From positions 1 through 64,000 of the forward strand of contig DVDT01000052.1 of NCBI GenBank assembly GCA_015296085.1: DNA of 64,000 nt, given 5' to 3'. The DNA comes from Trichormus sp. M33_DOE_039. Lineage in GTDB: Bacteria; Cyanobacteriota; Cyanobacteriia; Cyanobacteriales; Nostocaceae. This document shows positions 8,836 through 18,852 of this stretch, piece by piece. Under the pieces are notes generated by a model. It was not told the origin of the DNA. It did not search any database and saw only the letters and a program-made list of their open reading frames with translations. Each line of letters begins with the position of its first letter. Position 1 is the first letter of the stretch. The translations under genes were made by a program, and so were the position numbers.

Positions 8836-8841
8836 TCCGGA
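8836..8841 (-). promoter_or_regulatory. TCCGGA (DIF-type) promoter element of patX
   Basis: TCCGGA, on the patX strand, 58 bases before the ATG, followed after 15 bases by TATCAG-like sequence as a possible -10. TCCGGA at about -35 is the hallmark of HetR-dependent, differentiation-induced (DIF) promoters in Anabaena. The same hexamer occurs upstream of hetR in this window. Confidence 0.65.
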
Positions 8842-8881
8842 AATTTCTAAAAAAAAGTAGTCCTTTTTACTAAAAAAAAAA

Positions 8882-10657
8882 TTAGCTAGGATATAATTCT
8901 AGGCTTTCCACTAAAAGCCAGTTACCAGAATAATTTAGATGACCCCAGACAGTGATGTGTTGTTGATGGGTTAAATCTTGCAGTTGCGCGTCTATATGCG
9001 ATCGCCTGGTCACAAGCTGCCAACTTTGGCCTAGATTAGCAGGTGGAAAAGTGATAGTAAAACTGTAATCATGCTGATTTGCAACATGAAACATGCCCGT
9101 AAAGCAGTCTGCGCTCCGTGATAATACTTGGTAAGAGTCTGAGCTATAGTAATTATCTACCGATGAAGCGGGGCAATTGCCATTATGGGGATAGGCTTGA
9201 GGCTCATGCAGATAATACGTTTGCCATTGCAGCCATTCTGGATGATCGGGTGCAAGATTAAATAAAGGTATGATACTTGCTGGGGCGTGTTGGTCTTGCA
9301 ATAAAGCTTCCTGCAAAGCCTTGACAGGTAAATCTCGCGGTTGACAATTTAACTCCACACACATAGCCGCCGCCATTCCAGCCGCTTGACCGATACCCAA
9401 CACGACGGGTTGTAATCTGGTTGCACCATTGGCAATATGAGAGACTGAAATATTTTTTTCACAAACTAATAAACCATCTGTGGTAGCTGGAACTAAACAA
9501 CGGTAGGGAATAGTAAAGGGTGTTCCCGTCCAGCGTCCTCCCCAACGGATAGATTTTGGTTGTAGTGGCAGGTCAAAACCGGGATAATGGTGATCGTTAG
9601 CGTAGTTCGCGATCGCAATACTATCTGGAAATAAAGCTGCCACCCTACCCCCTGCAACTGGTAAAATGTCCTGTTCTCTTACAGTAGTCAGTCCCACCAA
9701 GCGGCGACTTTCTCTGTAATAGGGATGCAGAGCAAAAGCTGGATGAGCATGAGGAAAAACTTGCACTGCCAAACCATAACGCCGACCTAGCTGATTTTGA
9801 ATGAAGTGGGCAAAATTTTGGCTGTGCCAACGACATTCTTGTAAAAAATCATGTTTAGATGAAGTTGATTCTATTAACCGTTCTACCCCTTCACCGTAGT
9901 CATTACCACAGATAGGCCAGTTAATCATAAATAGATTACCCGGCAAGCGGCCATAGTTCAAGAATTTCTCTGCACCGTAGTTTTTCCACGCACCAACAAA
10001 AAGAGAAGGATCATAATTTGGCGATGGGGGAATTTCTGGGGCAACATCTGCACCAAAATCTTGTATTAAGACCACCCAAGTTGGTGACTGTACAGGATAT
10101 CTATTAGTGATGGGGTTAAATTCAATAGGTGCGCTGGGTTCTCCCCATTCAGACTGTAGTTCCCAACCCCAACGGTAAGGTATCTCTGCTAAGGCTAATA
10201 AATCTCCTAACTCTGTCCCGTCAAGAATAACTTTGGCTTGGACAGTAAAATCTGCAAACCGCACACCAGTAATACAGCCATCTTGCTGCAGCACTTCTAG
10301 AGGTACTTGTTCAGAAATCCAATGCAGATTTGCTAAATCTTTGACCCAATCAGCAAAAATTTCTGCACCTACATGGGGATCATAACTAAAAAAGCTTACC
10401 CAACTGTTATTTAATCCCCCTGGTTGTCGTTGCTGTAATTCCTGCAAAAACGCTCCCCATAATCCTGTCTGAAACGCCATTAATTCATTGCCATCAGGGG
10501 CAGACACTCCGGCGGATGTTAACATTCCCCCCAACCAAGGAAATTCACTCACAAGGATAGTGTTAGCACCGCGTCGCGCCGCTTGGATAGCCGCAGCTGT
10601 ACCTCCAGTTCCACCACCAACAACTAAAACATCAGTTATATAAATTTGATGAGTCAT
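8882..10657 (-). CDS. FAD-dependent oxidoreductase
   Basis: 591 residues. An N-terminal Rossmann fold binds FAD (VLVVGGGTGGTAAAIQAARRG, glycines 14-19), followed by FPWLGGMLTSAG. A middle region has LDGTELGDLLALAEIPYRWG, and a second dinucleotide-fold part VCEKNISVSHIANGATRLQP lies with GIGQAAGMAAAMCVELNC near 410-440, typical of the FAD_oxidored (PF12831-like) family. The last 120 residues form a separate beta-rich, carbohydrate-binding-like region. The substrate is unknown. No signal peptide. It lies upstream of patX on the same strand with about 100 bases between, so read-through into patX is possible. A weak A/T hairpin and T-run follow its stop near 8850-8875. Confidence 0.8.
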   Translation of the reverse strand: MTHQIYITDVLVVGGGTGGTAAAIQAARRGANTILVSEFPWLGGMLTSAGVSAPDGNELMAFQTGLWGAFLQELQQRQPGGLNNSWVSFFSYDPHVGAEIFADWVKDLANLHWISEQVPLEVLQQDGCITGVRFADFTVQAKVILDGTELGDLLALAEIPYRWGWELQSEWGEPSAPIEFNPITNRYPVQSPTWVVLIQDFGADVAPEIPPSPNYDPSLFVGAWKNYGAEKFLNYGRLPGNLFMINWPICGNDYGEGVERLIESTSSKHDFLQECRWHSQNFAHFIQNQLGRRYGLAVQVFPHAHPAFALHPYYRESRRLVGLTTVREQDILPVAGGRVAALFPDSIAIANYANDHHYPGFDLPLQPKSIRWGGRWTGTPFTIPYRCLVPATTDGLLVCEKNISVSHIANGATRLQPVVLGIGQAAGMAAAMCVELNCQPRDLPVKALQEALLQDQHAPASIIPLFNLAPDHPEWLQWQTYYLHEPQAYPHNGNCPASSVDNYYSSDSYQVLSRSADCFTGMFHVANQHDYSFTITFPPANLGQSWQLVTRRSHIDAQLQDLTHQQHITVWGHLNYSGNWLLVESLELYPS

Positions 10658-10859
10658 AAATAGAAATTTACGTATTTTTGATCAGGATACATGAGAAGTT
10701 GTCCTGTTATATCAGCATTTTATTATTGCCTGATGTTTGTTATAGCTAGGAATTAAATAATCTTGATTAGTATCACATTAATTATTTTTCGTATTTTTAC
10801 TGAAAAAACAATTAATTGGCGGGGGAATACTAATAAATAAGAAGTATTGTGTAGTAACA

Positions 10860-11915
10860 ATGGAATTTTTATTTATTTTTATTTGGTTTCATTTCTCAAT
10901 ATTTTGCCATGAAATTGGGCATTTTATGGCTGCAAAGATAGTTGGTTTTAACCCGCATTTCGTGAAGATTGGAAGTGGGAAGAAGATATTAGAATTGATG
11001 TTTTTAGAATCCCGAATAGAATTTTGTCTTATACCAAGTGGCGGTATCACTTATACATCTAACTTAAGCTTGGAAAACATGAGAGCTAAATTGATATTTA
11101 TGTATTTAGCTGGCCCCATGATGAATTGTTTATTACTTGTGTTAATTATTATTTTTGACAAATACAGCAACTTATTTTTTAATATAAATCACATGGATTT
11201 ATATACTAATTTTATCAGCTTTTCGAGTATACATGAAACTTTCTTATTTATTGGCAATCTTTTGCCATTTGAATCCAATATATACGGAAGAAGTCATCCA
11301 ACTGATGGCAAACAAGTTTTAGATGCTCTAACTAAAACTAATGAACAATTTATTCAAAAAAAGTTAGGTTTAGCTAGATATAGCATCAATGAGGATGATT
11401 CTTCAATTGATTTTTTTAACAATGATTTGAAAACATTACAAATATTATATAAAGCACAGGCAGAATTGCATAAATGTAATTTTAATCAAACAATTAAATT
11501 GTTAGAGCAAATTTTAATCAATGATAATCTGATCACCAGAGATAAACTTTATATACTTGATATTTTAATTTCAGTTGTTATTGATCATGAACAGATTCAA
11601 TATTTGCAAAAAGCTGATATTTGGTCTGCTCAAGCACTAGCACTAGCTGGTGAAATTAAAACTATTCAAGGAACTAGGGGAGCTATTTTAATCGAATTAG
11701 GTAGATACAGTGAAGGTAAAGAAATGCTTTTACCTTTAACGGCAGTAGATAATGATGCCATTGATATAGCAGTTAGTTGTTGTTATATTGCTAAAGCAGA
11801 TCATTTCTTAGGTAATGATAATAGTGTCAAAGATTGGTTAAAGAAAGCTGCCAAGACTGGTACTGCAAGGCATATTCTGTTAAGAACGCAACAACAACTT
11901 AATTGTTTTATATAA
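10860..11915 (+). CDS. M50-type membrane metalloprotease fused to a TPR-like C-terminus
   Basis: 351 residues. The first third is membrane-embedded: HEIGH (17-21) is the zinc HExxH motif inside a hydrophobic segment, and NLLPF at 133 followed by DG at 149-150 is the second motif of site-2-protease/M50 enzymes (third zinc ligand Asp149). Hydrophobic stretches are at 1-16, 76-99 and 118-136. Residues 180-350 are helical with TPR-like repeats (ALALAGEIKTIQGTRGAILI). The gene is visibly more AT-rich than its neighbours, suggesting foreign origin. Substrate unknown; TPR domains usually bind partner proteins. It stands alone, convergent with the kinase gene. The match to M50 rests on motifs only. 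Confidence 0.7.
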   Translation: MEFLFIFIWFHFSIFCHEIGHFMAAKIVGFNPHFVKIGSGKKILELMFLESRIEFCLIPSGGITYTSNLSLENMRAKLIFMYLAGPMMNCLLLVLIIIFDKYSNLFFNINHMDLYTNFISFSSIHETFLFIGNLLPFESNIYGRSHPTDGKQVLDALTKTNEQFIQKKLGLARYSINEDDSSIDFFNNDLKTLQILYKAQAELHKCNFNQTIKLLEQILINDNLITRDKLYILDILISVVIDHEQIQYLQKADIWSAQALALAGEIKTIQGTRGAILIELGRYSEGKEMLLPLTAVDNDAIDIAVSCCYIAKADHFLGNDNSVKDWLKKAAKTGTARHILLRTQQQLNCFI

Positions 11916-11941
11916 ATTAACAGAAATTATTTGAGTTTAAA

Positions 11942-13405
11942 TTACAGCTTTTTGGGATTCTTTAACAACAAAACCAATACTGCACCTGAAATAATACCGC
12001 CTAGCCAACCCCAAAGAGCATTCACTAAAATCCACCAGCCTGCTTGCTCAACGAATGGCCGCAGTAGCCACCATTGAATGATCCCCACAATAGGGCCTAC
12101 CCAAATGAAGGAGTATTCAGGGTAAGGGCCGCATATCAGAACAGAAAGACAAGTACCTAAAGTCGTTCCTAATAGCCACCATTTTTCAGAAATGGGGATC
12201 TGTCGCCTTAGAACTAATAATTGCATGAAACCCATTGTCAAACCCATCGTTGCAGCTACAGCTTGATAACTTAGGAATGTACCAAGAGGCTTGACTATTG
12301 CATAGGCGATCGCAGTGAAAATAAAGCCCCCAATCAAACCCACAACATTCACTAATACCCATTGCAAATAAAAACCTAGCCCTACCGTTGGAGTTTGAGC
12401 AGACACAGCCACCGATGCAGCAGACTCAGACTGTTGCGGAATTTCTTGACGGTACTGTGCGGGAACTGGAGGTGGAGGTGAATACAAGGGGGGTTCAGTA
12501 TTAATAGGTTGGCGTTGGGAGGGATCAACGGGCAATGTTGGTGTCTGTCCTGGATAGGTTGGTGTTTGTGTAGGTATTTCAGCAGCATTCCCTAACTGCT
12601 GCACTGCGGCTAAAGCCTCTACTGCCGATGGGTAGCGTTGACGAAAGTCGTAGCGTACCATTCTGTCTAAAACATCTGCTAAAGCCGGACTGACTTGTAC
12701 TAAGTGTTGCCAAACAATTTCTGCTGTTTGAATATCTTCTTCCAATTGATGGGGCATTAACCCTGTTAAGGCTTGAATACCAATCATTCCCACCGCATAG
12801 ACATCACTGCTTAATCTGGGACTACCCCGACTCTGTTCACTGGGCATATAGCCAGCAGTCCCAATACCCACAGTCATTTTAGTGACACCTTCACCAGTCA
12901 CCACTTGCGTACTAATTTGTTTCACCGCTCCAAAATCTATTAGCACAACTTTGCCGTCACTATTGCGGCGAATTAGGTTTGGAGGTTTGATATCACGGTG
13001 AATGACTTGATTTTGATGAACAAAGGCCAATGGTTGCAGAATATTTTGCAGCAGAGAAATGGTGTAAGCTTCACTCAGCTGTTTTCCGGGGGTGAGTTCA
13101 TCACTCAGGGGATGACCATCAATAAATTGTTGCACCAGGAAGAATTCCTCATGTTCTTCAAAGTGCGCCAATAGTTGGGGAATTTGGTCGTGAGTGCCTA
13201 ACTTGTGTAGTAGCTGTGCTTCTGATTGAAACAACCGCCTAGCAACCTGTAATGTCATGGGATCAGTTGCCATTGGTTTAAGTTGTTTAACTACACAATG
13301 ACTGTTGTAAAGTTTAGTGTCTTCGGAAATGTAGGTTTGACCGAAACCACCAGCCCCTAAAACTTTGGTGATTTTATAACGTCCATCTAGTAACTGACCC
13401 AACAT
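11942..13405 (-). CDS. Membrane-anchored Ser/Thr protein kinase
   Basis: Eukaryotic-type kinase, about 487 residues from the ATG at 13405 (MLGQLLDGRYKITKVLGAG), preceded by GGAGG 11 bases upstream. An in-frame GTG at 13438 would add 11 residues and is less likely. Counted from that GTG, the motifs are glycine loop GAGGFGQTY (28-36), invariant Lys51 (CVVKQLK), HRDIKPPN (147-154, catalytic Asp149) and DFG (168-170). A Pro-rich linker follows, then a C-terminal membrane part (about 355-490) with four to five hydrophobic segments. The enzyme should be active. Targets are unknown; cyanobacterial kinases of this type signal from the membrane. Confidence 0.88.
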   Translation of the reverse strand: MLGQLLDGRYKITKVLGAGGFGQTYISEDTKLYNSHCVVKQLKPMATDPMTLQVARRLFQSEAQLLHKLGTHDQIPQLLAHFEEHEEFFLVQQFIDGHPLSDELTPGKQLSEAYTISLLQNILQPLAFVHQNQVIHRDIKPPNLIRRNSDGKVVLIDFGAVKQISTQVVTGEGVTKMTVGIGTAGYMPSEQSRGSPRLSSDVYAVGMIGIQALTGLMPHQLEEDIQTAEIVWQHLVQVSPALADVLDRMVRYDFRQRYPSAVEALAAVQQLGNAAEIPTQTPTYPGQTPTLPVDPSQRQPINTEPPLYSPPPPVPAQYRQEIPQQSESAASVAVSAQTPTVGLGFYLQWVLVNVVGLIGGFIFTAIAYAIVKPLGTFLSYQAVAATMGLTMGFMQLLVLRRQIPISEKWWLLGTTLGTCLSVLICGPYPEYSFIWVGPIVGIIQWWLLRPFVEQAGWWILVNALWGWLGGIISGAVLVLLLKNPKKL

Positions 13406-13627
13406 AAAGGCGATTACCTCCGGTAGAGCATAGTCCACCGCACAGAAGAATGTATGTATTTTAACTCCACTCTTACATATGCCAAGCTTTTATCGAACTA
13501 CTTGACTTGTTAGCTAGAGAAGTACCAACTTTTGTGGGTAATATTTTATCAAGTCGCCCTAAAACTTTATAGCAGAATATAGACGACTAATGTTAAATCT
13601 AGTAACGTTGAGCGGTGAAAAATCAGC

Positions 13628-14674
13628 GTGAAAGCACAGGTATTTAGAGGTGTAAATCAACTCTCCTACGAAGAGATCCCCGTACCGGCGTTAGAACCAG
13701 ATGAAGTGTTGGTACAGGTGCAAGTAGTTGGCTTATGTCAGTCAGATATAAAAAAAATTCGTTATCCTCTCTATGAACCACCGCGCATCTTTGGCCATGA
13801 AACCGCCGGCACGATCGCCGCAGTAGGTTCAGAAGTGGTAGGTTGGCAAGTAGGACAACGGGTAGCTGTCATGCACCACATACCCTGTATGCGTTGTGCC
13901 TACTGCATGAATGATAATTTCTCTATGTGCGATGTTTATAAAAACATCTCTACCACCGCAGGTTTTAATCCCAGTGGTGGTGGCTTTGCTGAGTATGTGA
14001 AAGTGCCTGGTCATATCGTGCAGAATGGTGGATTAATCCCGATCCCCGATAATATTAGTTTTGAAGAAGCTAGTTTTGTCGAACCTACCAACTGCTGTTT
14101 AAAGGCTGTGAAAAAAGCGCAAATTGCCCCTGGAAAAACAGTATTAATTACTGGTGCAGGGCCAATTGGCTTAATGTTTATCATGTTAGTGAAATATTTC
14201 GGGGCAAAAGCGATCGCCACTGATTTATTACCCTCTAGAATCGAAAAAGCCATCAATGTCGGGGCAGAAGCCGCTTTTGATGCTCGTGATCCCGATTTAG
14301 CAGCGAAAATTCATACCCTGACTGGTGGACTAGGTGTCGATGTCACACTGTTGGCAGTTCCCAGTGATAAAGCTTTCTTTCAAGCCCTAGATTGCACCAG
14401 AAAAGGTGGAAAAATCTTATTTTTCGCCGAATTTCCCGACGAAGTAGAAATCCCCATTAATCCCAATATCCTCTACCGTCGAGAAATTGATTTAATGGGT
14501 AGCTACAGTTCCTCCTATCGCCTACAAAACCTCTCGGCGGACATCGTATTCAATCGTCGCATCGATGTGCAAGCCTTAATTAGCGATCGCTACCCCCTCA
14601 AAGATTTATCAGCCGCCGTAGATCAAGCGATCGCACCTACACCAGAGACCTATAAAATCCTCATTTATCCTTAG
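13628..14674 (+). CDS. Zinc-dependent medium-chain alcohol/polyol dehydrogenase
   Basis: 348 residues starting at a GTG (13628). Catalytic zinc ligands are Cys in GLCQSD and His-Glu in IFGHETAG. Structural zinc ligands are the four cysteines in CMRCAYCMNDNFSMC. The nucleotide-binding fold is GAGPIGLMFIMLVKYFGAKA with ATDL after it, where the acidic Asp suggests NAD. It is most like threonine/sorbitol dehydrogenases of the MDR superfamily; the exact substrate cannot be read from the sequence. It is followed 94 bases later by the phosphate transporter on the same strand, after a C/T-rich run. Confidence 0.82.
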   Translation: MKAQVFRGVNQLSYEEIPVPALEPDEVLVQVQVVGLCQSDIKKIRYPLYEPPRIFGHETAGTIAAVGSEVVGWQVGQRVAVMHHIPCMRCAYCMNDNFSMCDVYKNISTTAGFNPSGGGFAEYVKVPGHIVQNGGLIPIPDNISFEEASFVEPTNCCLKAVKKAQIAPGKTVLITGAGPIGLMFIMLVKYFGAKAIATDLLPSRIEKAINVGAEAAFDARDPDLAAKIHTLTGGLGVDVTLLAVPSDKAFFQALDCTRKGGKILFFAEFPDEVEIPINPNILYRREIDLMGSYSSSYRLQNLSADIVFNRRIDVQALISDRYPLKDLSAAVDQAIAPTPETYKILIYP

Positions 14675-14768
14675 GTTTGGCATTGTACTTTTCTCCTCCT
14701 GCTTCCCCTGCCCCCCTTGCTTCCCCTGCTTCTCTTCTTGATTCAGGGTCTTCCCCCTCTCCCCCAAT

Positions 14769-16037
14769 ATGGAAATACCGATTACATTACTGATAGTCGC
14801 CCTAATAGCCTTCTATGTAGCGTGGAATCTCGGAGCAAATGACGTTGCTAACGCGATGGGAACTTCCGTTGGTTCTAAAGCTATTACTCTGAAGCAGGCA
14901 CTAATTATTGCTGGGTTTTTAGAATTCACTGGTGCAGTTTTATTTGGTCATCAGGTGACAGCAACCTTAGCAACAAAAGTAGCCAACCCCGAATTATTTG
15001 CGGCAACACCTCAAGTTTTAGCCATTGGCATGGTGACAGTGTTAATTTCTTGTGGTGTCTGGTTGCAAATTGCTACAGCACAGGGCTTACCCGTATCCTC
15101 ATCCCATGCAGTCGTCGGTGCGATCGCAGGTTTTAGTTGGGTAGCTTTAGGAGTAGGGGCGATTGATTGGTCAACCATTGGGTTAATTACTATCGGTTGG
15201 ATTTTGACACCAGTTATCAGTGGAGCGATCGCCGCTTTATTCTATAGTCAAATCAAAAACTGGATTTTGGATCAACCTCATCAACTTCAACAACTACAAG
15301 AGTGGATTCCTTGGTTAAGTACAGTCCTCATCGGAGTATTTGGCGTAATTGTCTTACCTCCTTTCACTCAACCCATCAACAATTTTTTAGTTGCCCAATT
15401 TGGTATTCACATTCCTCCCCAGGACATCCCCCTAACTATAGGTGCAGTAGCCGCAGTTGCATTGACTGTTATTAGTTGGCGACAGCTAGAGAAAGCAGGG
15501 GAGCCAAGAGAACTCTCAGTCCCCAGTCCCCTAGAAACCCTATTCGCCCGCTTTCAAGTCCTCAGTGCCTGCTTTGTCGCCTTTGCACATGGTTCTAATG
15601 ATGTGGGCAATGCGATCGCACCTGTAGTAGCGATCGTTTATATCAATCGCACTGGTCAAGTACCAACCGATAGCATTAATATTCCTCTGTGGATTTTAAT
15701 TCTTGGTGGTCTTGGGATTGTGGGTGGTCTGGCTGTCTGGGGTAAAAAAGTGATTGCGACTATTGGCGAGAATATTATCGCCTTGCAACCCAGTAGTGGG
15801 TTCTGCGCTGAACTCGCCACCGCTACCACTATCCTATTTGCTTCTCGCCTTGGTTTACCCGTATCCACTTCCCACGCCCTTGTAGGTGGTGTAGTCGGTA
15901 TTGGTCTAGTACAAGACATCAAGTCAGTAAAGTTTCAAACCCTCAAAGGCATAGCCACGGCTTGGGTAGTTACTGTTCCTATCAGTGCAGTTCTCAGTGC
16001 CATTATCTTTAGCATTGCACGGATTGCTTTTTTTTAA
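14769..16037 (+). CDS. Inorganic phosphate transporter of the PiT (PHO4) family
   Basis: 422 residues with about ten to eleven membrane segments. Both PHO4 signature halves are present: GANDVANAMGTSVGSKAI near the N-terminus and HGSNDVGNAIAPV near 275, each with the GxND core that binds phosphate and cation. The repeats SSHAVVG and STSHALVGG are the re-entrant loop motifs. PiT carriers import metal-phosphate or sodium-phosphate. There is a central cytoplasmic loop around 235-260. No pho box is evident upstream; the 94-base gap is a C/T-rich stretch. Confidence 0.9.
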   Translation: MEIPITLLIVALIAFYVAWNLGANDVANAMGTSVGSKAITLKQALIIAGFLEFTGAVLFGHQVTATLATKVANPELFAATPQVLAIGMVTVLISCGVWLQIATAQGLPVSSSHAVVGAIAGFSWVALGVGAIDWSTIGLITIGWILTPVISGAIAALFYSQIKNWILDQPHQLQQLQEWIPWLSTVLIGVFGVIVLPPFTQPINNFLVAQFGIHIPPQDIPLTIGAVAAVALTVISWRQLEKAGEPRELSVPSPLETLFARFQVLSACFVAFAHGSNDVGNAIAPVVAIVYINRTGQVPTDSINIPLWILILGGLGIVGGLAVWGKKVIATIGENIIALQPSSGFCAELATATTILFASRLGLPVSTSHALVGGVVGIGLVQDIKSVKFQTLKGIATAWVVTVPISAVLSAIIFSIARIAFF

Positions 16038-16623
16038 TGTCAATTATTTTTATGGGTTGTAATTAATATTTTTCGGTGTGTTCCTGTTTTCATCTGCTGA
16101 TAGCGCAAACAATAGAATGGATTTTGGCAAAATGGCAGCTAATTAATTAGAATGCTTCTTAAGGGCTAATTTTAATTGCTCTCTCAATCGAAGATATAAA
16201 CTGTTATATAAGCTACATTCTGTAAAAACTTATAGGCAACTTTAAAAACCCTAGTAGTTTTTGATCCTTCAGTAACATACTTGCAAAACGCTATTAATTG
16301 CTATTGCTACAAACACACAAGTATTGATATTCAGGAAGAGATTTTCTCATGAAAAAATCTTACCTAGGCAAACAGAAGGGAAAATCAGACTGATGGACTA
16401 CCAATCGGTATGTGATCTGAAAACAGACACAGTATAGTCAAGCTGTAAGTCAAATAGTATGCTTTGCCAATACTGGGTTAAGCATGACAAAATGGCGTTG
16501 ATATCCGTAAATCCTGTTAAGATTTTCACTTTAATCTGACAAAATACCAGAAACTTAGTATTAGCACCAGGCAATTTGACAGGAAGCAGCATTATCGTCA
16601 AGGTGTATAGAGGTTAGAAACTA
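16038..16623. other. Intergenic region, no gene seen
   Basis: 586 bp, AT-rich, with frequent stops. No terminator with a T-run follows the phosphate transporter. AGAGG eight bases before the next ATG (16624) is its probable ribosome binding site. No tRNA or repeat array is visible. Confidence 0.45.
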
Positions 16624-18852
16624 ATGGGGCGATTTGAGAAGCGACCAGACAACCCAAGAGTCCGAGGTGACATATCCAGAGCCGCAGAATCGGCTTTATG
16701 GGCTGTCGTTGAGGATTTAGAAAATATCCAACAGAATGTACTTAAATCCTTACAAGAAGAAATTAAACGGTTGCAAGGCGACAAAGACCGTTTAGCCGAT
16801 GAAATTAACCAATTAATCGAAGAAAAAGAACATTTACAAGAAGTTAGACGGATTACTGAACAACAAGTGTTAATTCGTCAGTTATCAGAAGCTTTAGCTA
16901 AACATATTTGTTCCCAATTACAATCGTCACTAGCAAAGATAGCTAGCCAAACCGAAAGTCAAATTGCTGCACTCAAGTCAGCCCAGGTGATTAACACTGG
17001 AAATGACAACTCAGAGCAAGCAGAAAAAATGCTGGGGAATCTGGACGATAACCTCACCATCACTTTTAATTCTCTACAACAAGAACTCAAAAACTATCAA
17101 AATAATCTCTCCCAACAGCTGTCGCGGATGTATAGTCAACAGCAGCAAGGGGAGACTATTCTCGAAGATTTTATCAATCAGCTGCGTGGCGAACTCACCA
17201 AAAGTATCCAAGAAGCTTCCCAACTGGCGGCAAAATCATCACCACCTACAGTCATACAACCTGCGGAAGTGCAACCTCCCAGTGCTAGTAAAGTAGTTAA
17301 TTTTTCCCCACCTACCGTCATACAACCTGCTGAGGTACAAGCTTTTACAGCTTTACAAACATCTCAAACTGTAGAGCAAGTAAGTCAAAAACAAACAGAC
17401 CCTCAATCACCTGTAACTGCTTCCTCAACACCAGTTATCGTCCCTCCATCAGAGCAGAAGATACCACCCAGCGAAATCAAGCCGCTACCACCTGAACCCA
17501 TTTCTGTTATTCAGCCAGAAATATCTGAACCTGAGATCATCTCAAGGGAAATCTCATCCCCACCGCCACCTGAACCGATTTCTGTGTTGCGTCCTTCTAT
17601 ACCTAACACTGAGATTAAATCGCCACCACCTGAAAGACTTCCTGAATCGGTTGCTTTGCCAAAAACAGAATCCTCATCAAATCAGGAGAAGGCCAAAGAA
17701 CCAATCTCTGTACTGCAAAAAGATTCACCAAGCGGTGAAAATCCTTCACTACCAGTTACACCAGCGTCAAAGCGGGGATCACGATCTTCTACACCGAGAC
17801 CCCGGCAGCCCTCTAGTTTATCACCAGTACAGATTGGCTTTTTGTTGATAGTTGCATCAGCGGTGATGTCATCGCTGTACAACGTAGCTATCAAAGGAAT
17901 GTTTTATAAAACCGCTCAGACTTCGGCTGTGTTGGAAATAGCCGGATTAATTGCGCCGACGGTGGGAAATATTATGTTAATCCTCACTTTGCGGTTGATG
18001 GTGGTAGTACCACTAATGATGCTGTTAGCTCCCATGATGCACCCTCAAGTCTGGCAAGATTTGCAAACGCTAAAGCAGTCTTTTGGGAAAAACTCTGGTT
18101 CTCCGCGTGGAAGACGACAAAGTGGTTTGCAGTTAATCATTGCTAGTGGCTGCTTTTTGTTCTTATCTCAAGTTTTGATTTACTTTGCAATTGGTCAAGT
18201 TGCCACGGGAACAGCGATCGCTTTATTCTTCATTTACCCTGTAATTGTCAGCATTTTATCTTGGTTTCTGTTGCGCGATCGCCCCAGCGGATTCCGCGCC
18301 AGCGCACTCGGTGCGATTTTTGGTGGTGAATTGTTAGTTTTTGGTGGCGCAGCTATTACCAATGGGATGACTAACAATAATTTCCTAGGTGGGATCACGG
18401 CTATCCTAGCCGGATTTGCTTTTGCTTGCTATTTACTATTAACAAGAGCCTGTGCTACTAAAATACATCCAGTATCTTTGACTTTCGTGAACTTCGCCAC
18501 TATGTTGGCTTTGAGTTTTATCTTTTTGATGTTGCCTTTACCCAATAATTGGAGTTTAGCCGTTGATCCCTCCAAGGTTCTGGAAATTGTTTTGAGTGCA
18601 GCCATTTTAGGGGTATTGACGCTCGTTGGGTATGTGTGCAATCATCTGGGGGTTAACAAGCTAGGTGCGCCGCGATCGGCAATTATTGGCGCAGGTGTGC
18701 CGATTCTAACTGTGATTTTCGCTGGCTTGGTTCTGCAAGAGACATTAAACATTATTCAGATTTTGGGTGTGTTATGCGTGACTTTCGGCGCAGCAGCTTT
18801 CAGCTTTGGCAAAATTAGAAATCCCAACCCAGCATCCGGTAAGGAAAATTAA
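16624..18852 (+). CDS. Coiled-coil/Pro-rich N-terminus fused to a DMT (EamA) transporter
   Basis: 742 residues in three parts. About 25-200 is a charged coiled coil (EDLENIQQNVLKSLQEEIKR). About 200-395 is low-complexity, Pro/Glu/Ser-rich with repeats such as SPPTVIQPAEVQ and PPEPISV. About 395-735 is a ten-helix drug/metabolite transporter with two EamA halves (SAVMSSLYNVAIKGMFYKTA and ending GVLCVTFGAAAFSFGK). Single EamA proteins are around 300 residues, so the long N-terminal extension is unusual and probably lies in the cytoplasm, where it could bind partners or the cell envelope. Cargo unknown. Located directly upstream of the hetR leader. Confidence 0.8.
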   Translation: MGRFEKRPDNPRVRGDISRAAESALWAVVEDLENIQQNVLKSLQEEIKRLQGDKDRLADEINQLIEEKEHLQEVRRITEQQVLIRQLSEALAKHICSQLQSSLAKIASQTESQIAALKSAQVINTGNDNSEQAEKMLGNLDDNLTITFNSLQQELKNYQNNLSQQLSRMYSQQQQGETILEDFINQLRGELTKSIQEASQLAAKSSPPTVIQPAEVQPPSASKVVNFSPPTVIQPAEVQAFTALQTSQTVEQVSQKQTDPQSPVTASSTPVIVPPSEQKIPPSEIKPLPPEPISVIQPEISEPEIISREISSPPPPEPISVLRPSIPNTEIKSPPPERLPESVALPKTESSSNQEKAKEPISVLQKDSPSGENPSLPVTPASKRGSRSSTPRPRQPSSLSPVQIGFLLIVASAVMSSLYNVAIKGMFYKTAQTSAVLEIAGLIAPTVGNIMLILTLRLMVVVPLMMLLAPMMHPQVWQDLQTLKQSFGKNSGSPRGRRQSGLQLIIASGCFLFLSQVLIYFAIGQVATGTAIALFFIYPVIVSILSWFLLRDRPSGFRASALGAIFGGELLVFGGAAITNGMTNNNFLGGITAILAGFAFACYLLLTRACATKIHPVSLTFVNFATMLALSFIFLMLPLPNNWSLAVDPSKVLEIVLSAAILGVLTLVGYVCNHLGVNKLGAPRSAIIGAGVPILTVIFAGLVLQETLNIIQILGVLCVTFGAAAFSFGKIRNPNPASGKEN

